From positions 1 through 33,918 of the forward strand of contig CAKSSR010000022.1 of NCBI GenBank assembly GCA_934489735.1: 33,918 nucleotides of DNA, written 5' to 3'. Position numbers and translations under genes: made by a program. Below are positions 26,092-33,918 of this stretch, one piece after another. Below the pieces are notes generated by a model. That model ran no database searches, was not told where the DNA came from, and worked only from the letters and a program-made list of their open reading frames with translations. This stretch comes from an uncultured Eubacteriales bacterium (GTDB lineage: Bacteria; Bacillota; Clostridia; Oscillospirales; Acutalibacteraceae). The first letter of the stretch is position 1. Each line of letters opens with the position of its first letter.

Positions 26092-27129
26092 TTATACCTT
26101 TACTGTCTGCATAGCTGCTTCCTTTTCGCTCATTCCAACAGTTCTTCTATATAAATAAATACTTACATACTTATACAAATCACTATTGTTCAGTCTTAAC
26201 AAGCTCAAATATTTTTGCAATCCCGATATAAATTCTTTATCATTATAATATGCTTCGCATCTATTTCCATTATCATATCCTGTCAATGATATAATCTCTC
26301 TAATCATTTCCTCTCTACTTACGCTCTCCGATGTCTTTACTTCCTTGTCGCCTTTAAAAAGTTGCTTAAACCGTTCTTTCAAATAGTCGACATCTGCCAT
26401 ATATTTATCAATCATTATATAATTATTGATATCTTTTCTTGATTCCATTATATATCTATAAGCCAGTGCACAGGCGATTGTCTCATTTCCCACATTAAAA
26501 TTCATAAAAACTGCAAATGCATCTGCGAAAAACTCATCGTTGTTATCAACAATTATACTATTTGAGTAAAACCTGAAATAGCTTTCCATAATTGCTTTCA
26601 TATCCACTCCATGATTTTCTAAAAGATATTTATCTATGCTTTCAAATGTTTCTTCCGCATGTTCACTTAAAGCAAATTCTGATGCCAATCCTTCTGATAC
26701 TTTCATACCAAATCCTGATGCAACGCAACGAGCGAATGCCATAGATAACTTTCTGTCTTTACTTTCTTTAAATTTATGTTCATATGCGAGAGCATATCTA
26801 AACGCCTGGCTGTTATGATTATATCTTTGTATCCAGTAATTATATTGCTTTATTAAGTTATCATTCATTGGCAGCATAAATTTTTCAACGTACTTTTGGC
26901 ATTTTTCATTGATTAATACTTTTTTAAATACCCCACTTGCATGAATAAATGCTTCTACTAAGTTACTGTTTCCCTTTTTTAATTCCCAATCATCTTTTAA
27001 TTCTCTTCTCATTCTCATATCTTCTTCAATTTGTTCTTCATAGACCTGACTCATTTCCAATCCTAATGCAGCACTTGAAGCCAGTGCCCCAAATGCTAAA
27101 GTAAATAAACCAATTGTTAACTTTTTCAT
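26092..27129 (-). CDS. Small secreted Tyr-Ala repeat paralogue, 345 residues
   Basis: A classic signal peptide opens the protein (MKKLTIGLFTLAFGALASSA, cleavage near 20-23). About 320 residues follow with a few repeat units: FRYALAYEHKFKESKDRKLS, FARCVASGFGMKVSEGLASE, FADAFAVFMNFNVGNETIAC and the closing YKYVSIYLYRRTVGMSEKEA. It is the shortest of the five paralogues and may represent a minimal repeat array. Its ATG directly follows the TAA of the upstream gene (TAAATG), with AAGGAAGGA inside that gene as ribosome binding site, so the two are translationally coupled. No anchor or catalytic motif is present. Function unknown. Confidence 0.85.
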   Translation of the reverse strand: MKKLTIGLFTLAFGALASSAALGLEMSQVYEEQIEEDMRMRRELKDDWELKKGNSNLVEAFIHASGVFKKVLINEKCQKYVEKFMLPMNDNLIKQYNYWIQRYNHNSQAFRYALAYEHKFKESKDRKLSMAFARCVASGFGMKVSEGLASEFALSEHAEETFESIDKYLLENHGVDMKAIMESYFRFYSNSIIVDNNDEFFADAFAVFMNFNVGNETIACALAYRYIMESRKDINNYIMIDKYMADVDYLKERFKQLFKGDKEVKTSESVSREEMIREIISLTGYDNGNRCEAYYNDKEFISGLQKYLSLLRLNNSDLYKYVSIYLYRRTVGMSEKEAAMQTVKV

Positions 27130-29109
27130 TTATATTCCTTCCTTTTTCATCTTTATTCTTTTCTTGTCTATAGGCTGATCTACATTTTCCAACAATCCAT
27201 ATAAATATCTCTTTGCTATTATTGAATGACCACTTGATGATCTTAATATTTCTTTATATCTTCTTACATGTTCCTTAAATTCTTCTGGATTCAGTCTATT
27301 AAATATCAAAAATGCGTATGCATATGCTATTTCGTGATCATTATTTTGTAATCTTAATTGATCTAAATATATCTTTACGAACTCTTTTGCATCTTCTTTT
27401 TTATACCCTTCTTCAATTTTTTCAAAATAGACTTCATGTATCTTGTCGTCATTTATACTATCAAAGAATTCTCTTATATCCAGCTGAGTCCTATTAACTT
27501 CTACATTATTTACTAATCTATTCGCTAACGACATTATTCTAAATTGTTCTCTATAATAAATATCTCCATTGTCTTTTAGTTCTTCTTCCAATTCATAAGC
27601 AGTACAATATGCTATTTTCCATGCCTCATATACGGACTTTTCTAAACTTATCTGTTTTTTATATTCATCTATATATTTTTCTGCTAATTTATAGTCATTG
27701 TTAGCAGATACCCAATATGCATACAGTGCCGCATCTAATATATCATATCCTAATTTTATTCTCGATGCATATATCTCTGTAAATTCGTCTAAAAGTTTCT
27801 TGGACATGCTGCGACTTAACTCAGCACGTGCTTCCGCTTTGTAAGTTTCTTCATTAATTTCTAGCTCTGTTCTAAATAATTTTAAATATTTTTCACCCTT
27901 ATTGCATAAAAGCTCTGCCGCTTGCCCTTTCTGAGTCAATTGTACAATAGGTCCCCTACTTAAAATTGATAAAGTTTTTAAAGCTGTTTCATTTCTCTCA
28001 GACGATCTGCGAATATTTGCATATTCTTTTAAATAACTTCTTGACTCTTCATCGGTCTTTCCGAGCATTGCACATCTTGCATATTGAACTGCCTTTACGT
28101 CATCATTAAATTCCCTTAATTTTTCTTCTATGATGCTTACATATACTTCCGCATCCTCTTTTTCTTTAAAATTAACCATCCAATATGCATATTCTCTTAT
28201 TAATAAGTATGAATAAGGATTCCCTGGATACTTTCTGATGTTTCCTCTGACAATCTCAATATACTCATCTACTTTCTTTCTATTTCCTATCATCATCCAA
28301 TATGCATAGCATTCAACGTCTGCCCCAACAAATCCTGCCCGTTCTCTACTCTCGCATAAATTAGCATACTCCACAGCTCTGTCCAAGTCATTTTCTATAT
28401 GTAACCAGTTAATCAGATGCAACTTGTATTTAGTTCCTTTAGTAAATTTCTCAAACGTTTTAAAATTCTTAGAATGCAATTTTGAAAAATACTCTCCATA
28501 ATTCAAATTATAAAATAATGAGTAAAGCATTGCTTCAAATGGGTTTCCAGTTTCATTCAATTTCATTATATATGTCTTTATATATCTTTCTATAAATTCT
28601 TCCTTATATCCTGAAATCAGCATATTGGCATAAATGCCTGATTCAATTTGATCTTTCCCTTCAAGCATTTTCTTCTGATATATATACATATACTTAGTGC
28701 AATACTCATTAATATTAATATTTGGATTAAATTTAAAGTAATACATTGCCTTTGCTCTAGATTTCATTAAGTTTTTCTCAACTCTATATGCTGCTTTATA
28801 ACATTCCATATACTTTTTTATTTCATTTCCCCTGCACCCATCTAACAAAGCACAGACAAATGCATTTGCATCTAAAATATCTGCTATATTACAACTTATC
28901 ATTTTATACTTTTGGCATACATACCTTGTAAATTCCTTATGTGCCCCATAATCATTGATAACCGATACCATTTCTCTACTAGAAACTCTAGCATAATGCT
29001 GAGCTATACCATTTGGTTGCAAGTTCATAGCTAAAGAATTGCAAGAAATCGTTAAAAAAGTTGCCAAAAATGCAGATATTCTTTTAATTTTCCTTTTATG
29101 ATGCTTCAT
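27130..29109 (-). CDS. Secreted Tyr-Ala helical-repeat protein, 659 residues
   Basis: The start is placed at ATG 29109, giving MKHHKRKIKRISAFLATFLT and ISCNSLA, a basic region plus hydrophobic core typical of a signal peptide. The longer frame from 29175 adds 22 residues that spoil it and lie upstream of the likely mRNA start near 29147. Repeats run to the end: GIYANMLISGYKEEFIERYI, ALYAYWVSANNDYKLAEKYI, YAYWMMIGNRKKVDEYIEIV. Cys23 sits in TISC, which is a poor lipobox, so a lipoprotein is unlikely but not excluded. The C-terminus is very basic (KKRIKMKKEGI). It is the first gene of the four-gene operon. Function unknown. Confidence 0.82.
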   Translation of the reverse strand: MKHHKRKIKRISAFLATFLTISCNSLAMNLQPNGIAQHYARVSSREMVSVINDYGAHKEFTRYVCQKYKMISCNIADILDANAFVCALLDGCRGNEIKKYMECYKAAYRVEKNLMKSRAKAMYYFKFNPNININEYCTKYMYIYQKKMLEGKDQIESGIYANMLISGYKEEFIERYIKTYIMKLNETGNPFEAMLYSLFYNLNYGEYFSKLHSKNFKTFEKFTKGTKYKLHLINWLHIENDLDRAVEYANLCESRERAGFVGADVECYAYWMMIGNRKKVDEYIEIVRGNIRKYPGNPYSYLLIREYAYWMVNFKEKEDAEVYVSIIEEKLREFNDDVKAVQYARCAMLGKTDEESRSYLKEYANIRRSSERNETALKTLSILSRGPIVQLTQKGQAAELLCNKGEKYLKLFRTELEINEETYKAEARAELSRSMSKKLLDEFTEIYASRIKLGYDILDAALYAYWVSANNDYKLAEKYIDEYKKQISLEKSVYEAWKIAYCTAYELEEELKDNGDIYYREQFRIMSLANRLVNNVEVNRTQLDIREFFDSINDDKIHEVYFEKIEEGYKKEDAKEFVKIYLDQLRLQNNDHEIAYAYAFLIFNRLNPEEFKEHVRRYKEILRSSSGHSIIAKRYLYGLLENVDQPIDKKRIKMKKEGI

Positions 29110-29153
29110 ATCTATTAATTTCTTCTTCCCTTCTAATAAAAATACGCATATAT

Positions 29154-29182
29154 ATTGTATCATATTTATATTCAAATTTCTA
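29154..29182 (-). promoter_or_regulatory. Candidate promoter of the four-gene repeat-protein operon
   Basis: On the - strand, TAGAAA (29182-29177), a 17-base spacer and TACAAT (29159-29154), the -10 being preceded by TGA (extended -10). The -35 is weak (4 of 6). The predicted start near 29147 leaves about 38 bases before ATG 29109. The sequence is very AT-rich, so false matches are likely. Confidence 0.4.
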
Positions 29183-29239
29183 TATTTAACATAAATTTAA
29201 TATTCACACAATACAATTGATACAATTTCGTAATCAATT

Positions 29240-29272
29240 AACCGAGATTCATTGATTATATGAACCTCGGCT
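29240..29272 (-). terminator. Hairpin between the 618- and 659-residue repeat-protein genes
   Basis: A 13-bp stem (29240-29252 with 29260-29272) begins 14 bases after the stop at 29287. In - strand RNA all 13 positions pair, two as G-U; in + strand RNA those two are A-C mismatches. This supports function on the - strand. The following sequence is AATTGATTA, a weak U-run, so termination may be partial and some read-through into the next operon is plausible. Confidence 0.5.
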
Positions 29273-29286
29273 AAATCTTATTTTAA

Positions 29287-31143
29287 TTATTTGATAAAGT
29301 CTTTAAATTCTTCTCTTGCTCTCAGTTTAGCTCTTTCATCACTTAGTAAACAATCGTTTATAAAAAACATGTATCTTTCCATATATTTTATGGCGCACGA
29401 CCGATTTCCGCCATCCGCTATCCACTCTGCGCATATTGAAGCCCTCTTCTTGATTGGTATTTTCCTTATGAATTTCAAATAAATCTTGGCATATTTAATA
29501 GAATAGTCAACATCTCTTCCATTTGCCCTAGCGTCGGCATATGCATATGCAAAATTTGGATCTTTATCATCATCATTTTCAGCTCCGGTCAATGCCTTTA
29601 TATATTCCTTAGAAAATACAAGTGCATACTTTCCTTGTTTGCCCGTTCTAGTTATTATATCCGCATATATGCTTGCCATCTCTGGGTCTAATTTTTGACT
29701 GATTCCTTCCGCATATGATATACAATATCTAATTGAATAATCTATATTTCTATTGTTTTCAACCAATTCTACCCCTATTGCTATAATCTCGCTGGAATAT
29801 CCCAGCACTTCTAGTTTAGCATATATCTCTGCCCCTGCATTACTCATTCCTATTCTTCTTCTGTCCTTATATATTTCTACTAGACTATTAGCACTTTCTC
29901 TATCATGTCCTTCTATTATCCACTTGGCATATAAATGTGGCACATTTGCGTCTTCGTCTGGGTCCGATTTCTCAATATATGCTCGCACATAGTCATCTAA
30001 TTTATGCCTGTCGTAAATAAATCCCATTCTGGTAGTATAAGTTTTAGCAAACTTATCGGCATATGCATACTTTTCCTCACCTTCCTTATCATTTTCTAAT
30101 AGGCTCCTTGCATATGCATCTGCATATGGAATTCTTTCCCCTTCACTTACTTTCTTTAAGAATTCCTTTGCATAAAGTTTTGATTCATCTGGGCTCATCC
30201 CTGACAACGTACATATATCGATTAACTTTTTCTCCAGTTCCATTCCTATTCTCATATTAATTATAAAGCTGTATGACAATTTCTCCGCATATTCTATTGC
30301 TTCTACTTCTGTCATGCCCATCTTTGAATAATTCTTATGTAGCTTATCATATAGTGCCTCATAGATATATTTCTCATCCGAACATATAAATCTATAAATT
30401 CTTGGTGAACTGTAGAACTTTTTTAATAGCTCTACGATACCTATTTGCAGCAATTCGTTATTATATTCTACTTTATCAAATACAATACCCAGTCTAGCTA
30501 TGTATGGATCCTGCCCAGCTGATAAATTTTCCATATACTGCTCTTGATATTTCTTAGATTTTTCTAAAATATCCTGTTCATCAAGTCCATCTGCTACACT
30601 TCTGGCATAAAATTTCGCTATCAGATGAATAAGTCCTAATTTTTTTGCACTTCTGTATAACTTTACATACCTGTCGGCTTTCAATTCCGATATCCTGATA
30701 TCATTTCCGTTAATTATATTAAAAGCGTACGCATCTGCATATAAGTCTCCTCTTCCTAAACTAATCTGCCTGCTATATGCCAATGCATATTTCTGAGCCT
30801 CTTCTTCCTTATATCCTCTAATTAGTCGATCAACATAAGCAATTTCTGAAAATACGTCATTCCCGTTTAAAGTTGTTTCAGGTCTATAATACTTGACGCT
30901 TTCTATTTTCTTTGCATAGGCTGGTAAAACTTCATTAAAGATTCTATTTATCTGGTCCCTTCCTGCCACGCTGACTATCCCATTATGACAAATTCCATAA
31001 TCAGACTCCTCTGGCTCATAGTCATGTATATCTTTACATTCTTTTTCATATTTATATCCTGGCATTTCACTTGCAAATGATGAACCCATTATCATAGAAC
31101 TAAGCATAACCAAACAAATGGTAGATTTTTTTATAAATATCAT
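29287..31143 (-). CDS. Secreted Tyr-Ala helical-repeat protein, 618 residues
   Basis: The signal peptide is MIFIKKSTICLVMLSSMIMG followed by SSFA, with cleavage likely after Ala24. GGAGG lies about 8 bases before the ATG. The repeat is the clearest of the five: LYADAYAFNIINGNDIRISE, LYAKWIIEGHDRESANSLVE, IYAKLEVLGYSSEIIAIGVE, AYAYADARANGRDVDYSIKY, with more than a dozen YA pairs. A typical unit is YA, five or six residues, Gly, a short charged turn, a helix with one or two Ala, then Tyr. No anchor, no catalytic motif and few Cys. It has its own terminator upstream and a hairpin downstream, so it may be a separate transcript from the four paralogues that follow on the same strand. Function unknown. 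Confidence 0.85.
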   Translation of the reverse strand: MIFIKKSTICLVMLSSMIMGSSFASEMPGYKYEKECKDIHDYEPEESDYGICHNGIVSVAGRDQINRIFNEVLPAYAKKIESVKYYRPETTLNGNDVFSEIAYVDRLIRGYKEEEAQKYALAYSRQISLGRGDLYADAYAFNIINGNDIRISELKADRYVKLYRSAKKLGLIHLIAKFYARSVADGLDEQDILEKSKKYQEQYMENLSAGQDPYIARLGIVFDKVEYNNELLQIGIVELLKKFYSSPRIYRFICSDEKYIYEALYDKLHKNYSKMGMTEVEAIEYAEKLSYSFIINMRIGMELEKKLIDICTLSGMSPDESKLYAKEFLKKVSEGERIPYADAYARSLLENDKEGEEKYAYADKFAKTYTTRMGFIYDRHKLDDYVRAYIEKSDPDEDANVPHLYAKWIIEGHDRESANSLVEIYKDRRRIGMSNAGAEIYAKLEVLGYSSEIIAIGVELVENNRNIDYSIRYCISYAEGISQKLDPEMASIYADIITRTGKQGKYALVFSKEYIKALTGAENDDDKDPNFAYAYADARANGRDVDYSIKYAKIYLKFIRKIPIKKRASICAEWIADGGNRSCAIKYMERYMFFINDCLLSDERAKLRAREEFKDFIK

Positions 31144-31190
31144 TCAAATTCCTCCACTTTCTTCCAAAAAAGCAAGACTTCCCGTAATTT

Positions 31191-31218
31191 ATTATAAGTT
31201 TCGATAAAATTCTTTCAG
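31191..31218 (-). promoter_or_regulatory. Candidate promoter for the 618-residue repeat-protein gene
   Basis: On the - strand CTGAAA (31218-31213), a 16-base spacer and a consensus TATAAT (31196-31191), about 48 bases before the ATG. An alternative is TTTACT (31255-31250), 17 bases, TATAGT (31232-31227), which overlaps the upstream terminator. The sequence does not decide between them. Confidence 0.4.
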
Positions 31219-31238
31219 TTAATAATACTATAATGGCT

Positions 31239-31272
31239 AAAAAAAATCAAGTAAATCATACAATTTACTTGA
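31239..31272 (-). terminator. Intrinsic terminator after the SipW-type secreted protein gene
   Basis: A perfect 10-bp stem TCAAGTAAAT (31247-31256) with ATTTACTTGA (31263-31272) is followed on the - strand by a run of eight T (31246-31239). It begins 15 bases after the stop at 31288 and separates the surface-protein genes from the repeat-protein genes. Confidence 0.85.
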
Positions 31273-31287
31273 CTTAATCTATACTTT

Positions 31288-31887
31288 TTATGATGTCTTT
31301 AGCCTTAGTTCTTTACTATTGCTGTCCACTTCAATTTTTGTCCATGCTTCTTCAACCGCATTGCTTGGATCTGCTTGAATTACTTCAGGAATAGCCTTTA
31401 CGCTCACGTCTTGCATCGATCCCGGTAAAGTCAAAATACTTTCTTTTATCAAATCTTCGCTTCTTTCTTTCTCCGGGATGATCTTTTTATAATAATAAAT
31501 ATTACCATTCTTAATCCAATTGCTGTCCTCTTTTGGATTAATATCAAAATTTTCTTTTCCTATTGTATATTTCCCGTCAACATTTAATGTCGCCATCCCA
31601 TCGCTATCGATACTCTGAACGCATGGAAATACAATAATTCTACAGTATGCGCTAACATTACTCAAGTTTTCTACTATTAGATTGCTATTTTCGCTAATAG
31701 TACATGACAATGCTCCTTCTTTATAAAGACTTACTGCTTCATCGTCATAGATAAGCTTACAATCCACTACCGCTTGCTCAAATTCGCTTGTACTATCATT
31801 AAATTTCTTAAATACATAAGACAGATTTACAAAAAATATACTTAGGAATATACCTGTTGCTAACAATGCGATAACTAATTTCTTCAT
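31288..31887 (-). CDS. SipW-type secreted protein (TasA/camelysin-like), 199 residues
   Basis: A hydrophobic N-terminal segment (MKKLVIALLATGIFLSIFFV, about 1-27) leads into a beta-rich domain. NLIVENLSNVSAYCRIIVFP and FDINPKEDSNWIKNGNIYYY followed by KKIIPEKE resemble the pattern of clostridial proteins exported through a SipW-type signal (the GxxKAYIRV...W...dGyYYYkkil..GE pattern). A Cys pair (Cys43, Cys62 region) could form a disulfide. AAGGGAG (31898-31904) ends about 10 bases before the ATG. It follows the surface-protein gene by 39 bases, so the two form an operon closed by the terminator at 31239-31272. The sipW at 15487 is the only signal peptidase of this type in the window and could process it in trans; another may lie outside. 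Confidence 0.65.
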   Translation of the reverse strand: MKKLVIALLATGIFLSIFFVNLSYVFKKFNDSTSEFEQAVVDCKLIYDDEAVSLYKEGALSCTISENSNLIVENLSNVSAYCRIIVFPCVQSIDSDGMATLNVDGKYTIGKENFDINPKEDSNWIKNGNIYYYKKIIPEKERSEDLIKESILTLPGSMQDVSVKAIPEVIQADPSNAVEEAWTKIEVDSNSKELRLKTS

Positions 31888-31926
31888 ATTTTATCTACTC
31901 CCTTGCCTGTGAGATATCTGCATCAA

Positions 31927-33844
31927 TCATGGTAGTAATTCTTCTTTTTTACCACTATCTACATAAGGAAGTCCAACCCATACGTCGTCTTCGGTAGCAC
32001 TTAGCCACCTGTTGTTCAATGGTTCTCTCCCAAATTTAAGAGTCATAACCCCATCAGCTCCTATTTCTACATCACCACCCGGAATAATTTTTTTAGATCC
32101 TGCAATCTGTTTTACTTCATCTTGTTCATCGCTATTCCTATATCTCCATGACCATTCGCTTAGTTCTCTCACTTTATAAGTATATCGATTTCTATTAATA
32201 AGATTATTTGTTGGTAGGTTATCAATTGTAATACTAGCCGCAGAATAACTTAAACTTGGATAACAACTTATGAAGGCATATGTAACAAATTCCTCTTCAC
32301 CTTCAGAAGAAGACTCGCCTATTTCACCTCCCGTCGATGCTTTTTCTAAAACTTGTTGTCTGGTAACTTCATAAACAAATGTCTTCCATCCTCCGCCTTC
32401 GTCCTCTATATTATTTCTTACTATTCTAATACTAAATGTATTATCATCAACTTTCTCTATAGGTGCTTCTGTAACTTCTCCTGTTACATCAGATATGTCA
32501 ACTTTATCTTCGTTATCTACCTTTGTATAATAAAATTCTAAAACATTGTGACTTTTGTCATCATTTATAACCAAACTCTTAACCGGAGGTGAAATTAGGC
32601 TATAATTTCTTTCTGATTTATAAATAATATTGGTAGCTGATTCAATTACTTTGTCTCCGTACCTTCCCTCAAGCTTAACTTCTGGTACTATGTCCTCTTT
32701 CGTATCATAATCTATGTATTTGATGACATATTCATACGTTATTGGTTCGTAAAAGATATATAAATCAAATTCTTCCTCTACATTTATATTCAAACCATTT
32801 AAACTCAACATTTTATCTCTATTTTCTAGTTCTCTGCTTTTATACAACACATCGCCAATCAATTCATATCCAATCACACTATATGGCTGAATTTGTAACT
32901 CGTCTCCTTGGAAAGCATTATCCTTTATCAAATTAACTTCTGTACTCTTATCCAAGTCATCACTTTCTTTAACCATATAATGAATCGTATATGCAATTTT
33001 CTCATTTTTTTCTTTACTTGATTCCCTCTTGTAATACAATTTTATTTTATTGTCCTCAATCTTTCTGTCGGCAAGTGAATAATCTAAATAATTGAAGTCC
33101 TCTTGATAATCTATTCTATTATTATGATAAATATCAAACCTGTACGTCGGCTTACTTGGATAGTTTTCTTCCTTATCCTCTAAATATATCTCATATTCAT
33201 TCTTGGATACATCTGAACTGTAACACTCTGTAAAACTTGATGTGCAATTCCTATTCAAATTACTTAAAAATTCAAGCGTCACTATATTCGGCCTTAATGC
33301 TTTCCCTGATTCCGTCATAAGATTTGTATAATAATTCCCGTCTATACATCCGTTAAAGCTTAACTCGCTGCCTAGTCTAACTGATCCCTCATAATAATAA
33401 TACATGCTGTTCCCAATCTTTTCATTCGTCATGCCTTCAGTTAAATCTTTCAATTCATTCTCGTCAATATTTATCTGCTTTGTGAACGAATTCAAAATTC
33501 CTCCATTATTTTGACCATCCGCTAAATAATAGTTACCATTCTCTTCTCTCATCTTATAAAATCTTAATTTGTACTCTTTCTTTCTATAAAATATATTTAA
33601 TGTCTCTCCGTCTTGAACTTCATGATCATATTCATAGTAGTCATAATCTTCCCTTGTAGATACGTCTTTATCATCCCAATAACTATATTCTCCTTTGTTC
33701 CCTTCTCTCCAATAAATCTTCTCAGGCTGCCATACCGCTTTGTAAATCTTGTTGTCCGATGGTATAAAGCTGTCAATGTCTTTTCCTTTATCGTCTACCC
33801 ATCCCTTGAATATGTACCCTTCTTTTTTCTTTGGCTCCGCTATC
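31927..33844 (-). pseudogene. 3' part of a large MucBP/Flg_new surface-protein gene, cut by a mobile element
   Basis: The frame does not begin at ATG 33552: it is open without a stop up to 33858, and no ribosome binding site precedes that ATG. Reading from the broken end, EGYIFKGWVDD to KIYKAVWQP is an InlB B-repeat/Flg_new (Listeria-Bacteroides) type segment lacking its first strands. Next come two MucBP-like domains (IAYTIHYMVKESDDLDK; YVIKYIDYDTKEDIVPEVKL to HNVLEFYY). The C-terminal region (YTYKVRELSEWSWRYRN, PLNNRWLSATEDDVW) resembles the end of large clostridial proteins encoded beside SipW substrates. No LPXTG motif ends the protein. The upstream 5' part is missing where an IS200/IS605-like end begins at about 33845. 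It may still be translated from 33552 if a transcript exists. Confidence 0.65.
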
Positions 33845-33918
33845 TGAACCTCCCACGACTAAAGTCGCAGGGTTCTTGGGAACTCTCTCCTAACGGAAAG
33901 ATATTTACCAAGCTATCC
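33845..33918 (-). mobile_element. Right end of a probable IS200/IS605-family element (omegaRNA-type terminal hairpin)
   Basis: On the - strand the last bases read CCCTGCGACTTTAGTCGTGG, GAGGTTCA. An 8-bp hairpin with TTTA loop (33871-33864 with 33859-33852) is followed by GGTTCA. This is the shape I know from the 3' ends of IS200/IS605 elements with tnpB, where the hairpin lies in the omegaRNA and TTCA marks the element boundary. The stem pairs fully only as - strand RNA (two G-U pairs that are A-C in + strand RNA). Coding similarity of the neighbouring gene stops exactly here, at a TAG inside the hairpin. The rest of the element lies outside the window, so tnpA or tnpB cannot be checked. Confidence 0.55.

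Noticed and set aside
31927..33552. Complete 541-residue protein starting at ATG 33552
   Set aside because: The frame is open for another 102 codons upstream with a recognisable Flg_new-type segment, and no ribosome binding site precedes the ATG.
1..33918. tRNA, rRNA or known riboswitch
   Set aside because: No cloverleaf, rRNA core or riboswitch consensus was noticed on either strand by eye; a covariance-model search would be needed to exclude small RNAs.

Overview
The window is AT-rich DNA of a low-GC Gram-positive bacterium (Bacillota, probably Clostridia or Tissierellia). The basis is the order rimP-nusA-rnpM(ylxR)-ylxQ-infB-rbfA-nrnA-truB, strong AAGGAGG ribosome binding sites, extended -10 promoters, and a SipW-type signal peptidase. 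The species cannot be fixed from the sequence alone. The BspA-like leucine-rich repeats, MucBP/Flg_new-type surface protein and SipW substrates suggest a host-associated lifestyle; this is inference.

Left part (1-7892, + strand) is a family of duplicated accessory genes. A gene running in from the left edge (1-1026) is a paralogue of the intact 498-residue gene at 1707-3203. That gene is followed one base later by a 1379-residue protein with Gln/Asn/Gly-rich prion-like repeats, two copies of an unknown domain, and two blocks of BspA-type (LRR_5) repeats. Remnants lie behind each copy: a Gln-rich scrap at 1083-1145 and a decayed third LRR block at 7345-7892. None of the three readable proteins shows a signal peptide in the part visible.

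Centre (7931-15382, + strand) is the conserved transcription/translation operon. It starts from a good promoter with a 9-bp leader hairpin and contains rimP, nusA, rnpM, ylxQ, infB, rbfA, nrnA and truB. Several of these genes overlap. In rimP and rbfA the Shine-Dalgarno is separated from the ATG by a small hairpin that would bring the two to normal spacing. A consensus internal promoter sits just before rbfA.

Next (15402-16991, + strand) is a promoter, sipW and one SipW-type secreted protein, closed by a hairpin terminator shared with the convergent genes.

Right part (17011-33918, - strand) holds five exported proteins of 345 to 1517 residues. Each is a signal peptide followed almost entirely by a roughly 35-residue helical repeat marked by Tyr-Ala. 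I do not recognise this repeat as a named family; it is the best candidate for an undescribed system. Upstream of them is a second SipW-type secreted protein and the 3' part of a large MucBP/Flg_new surface protein. The 5' part of that gene is cut off by what looks like the end of an IS200/IS605-family element at the right edge.
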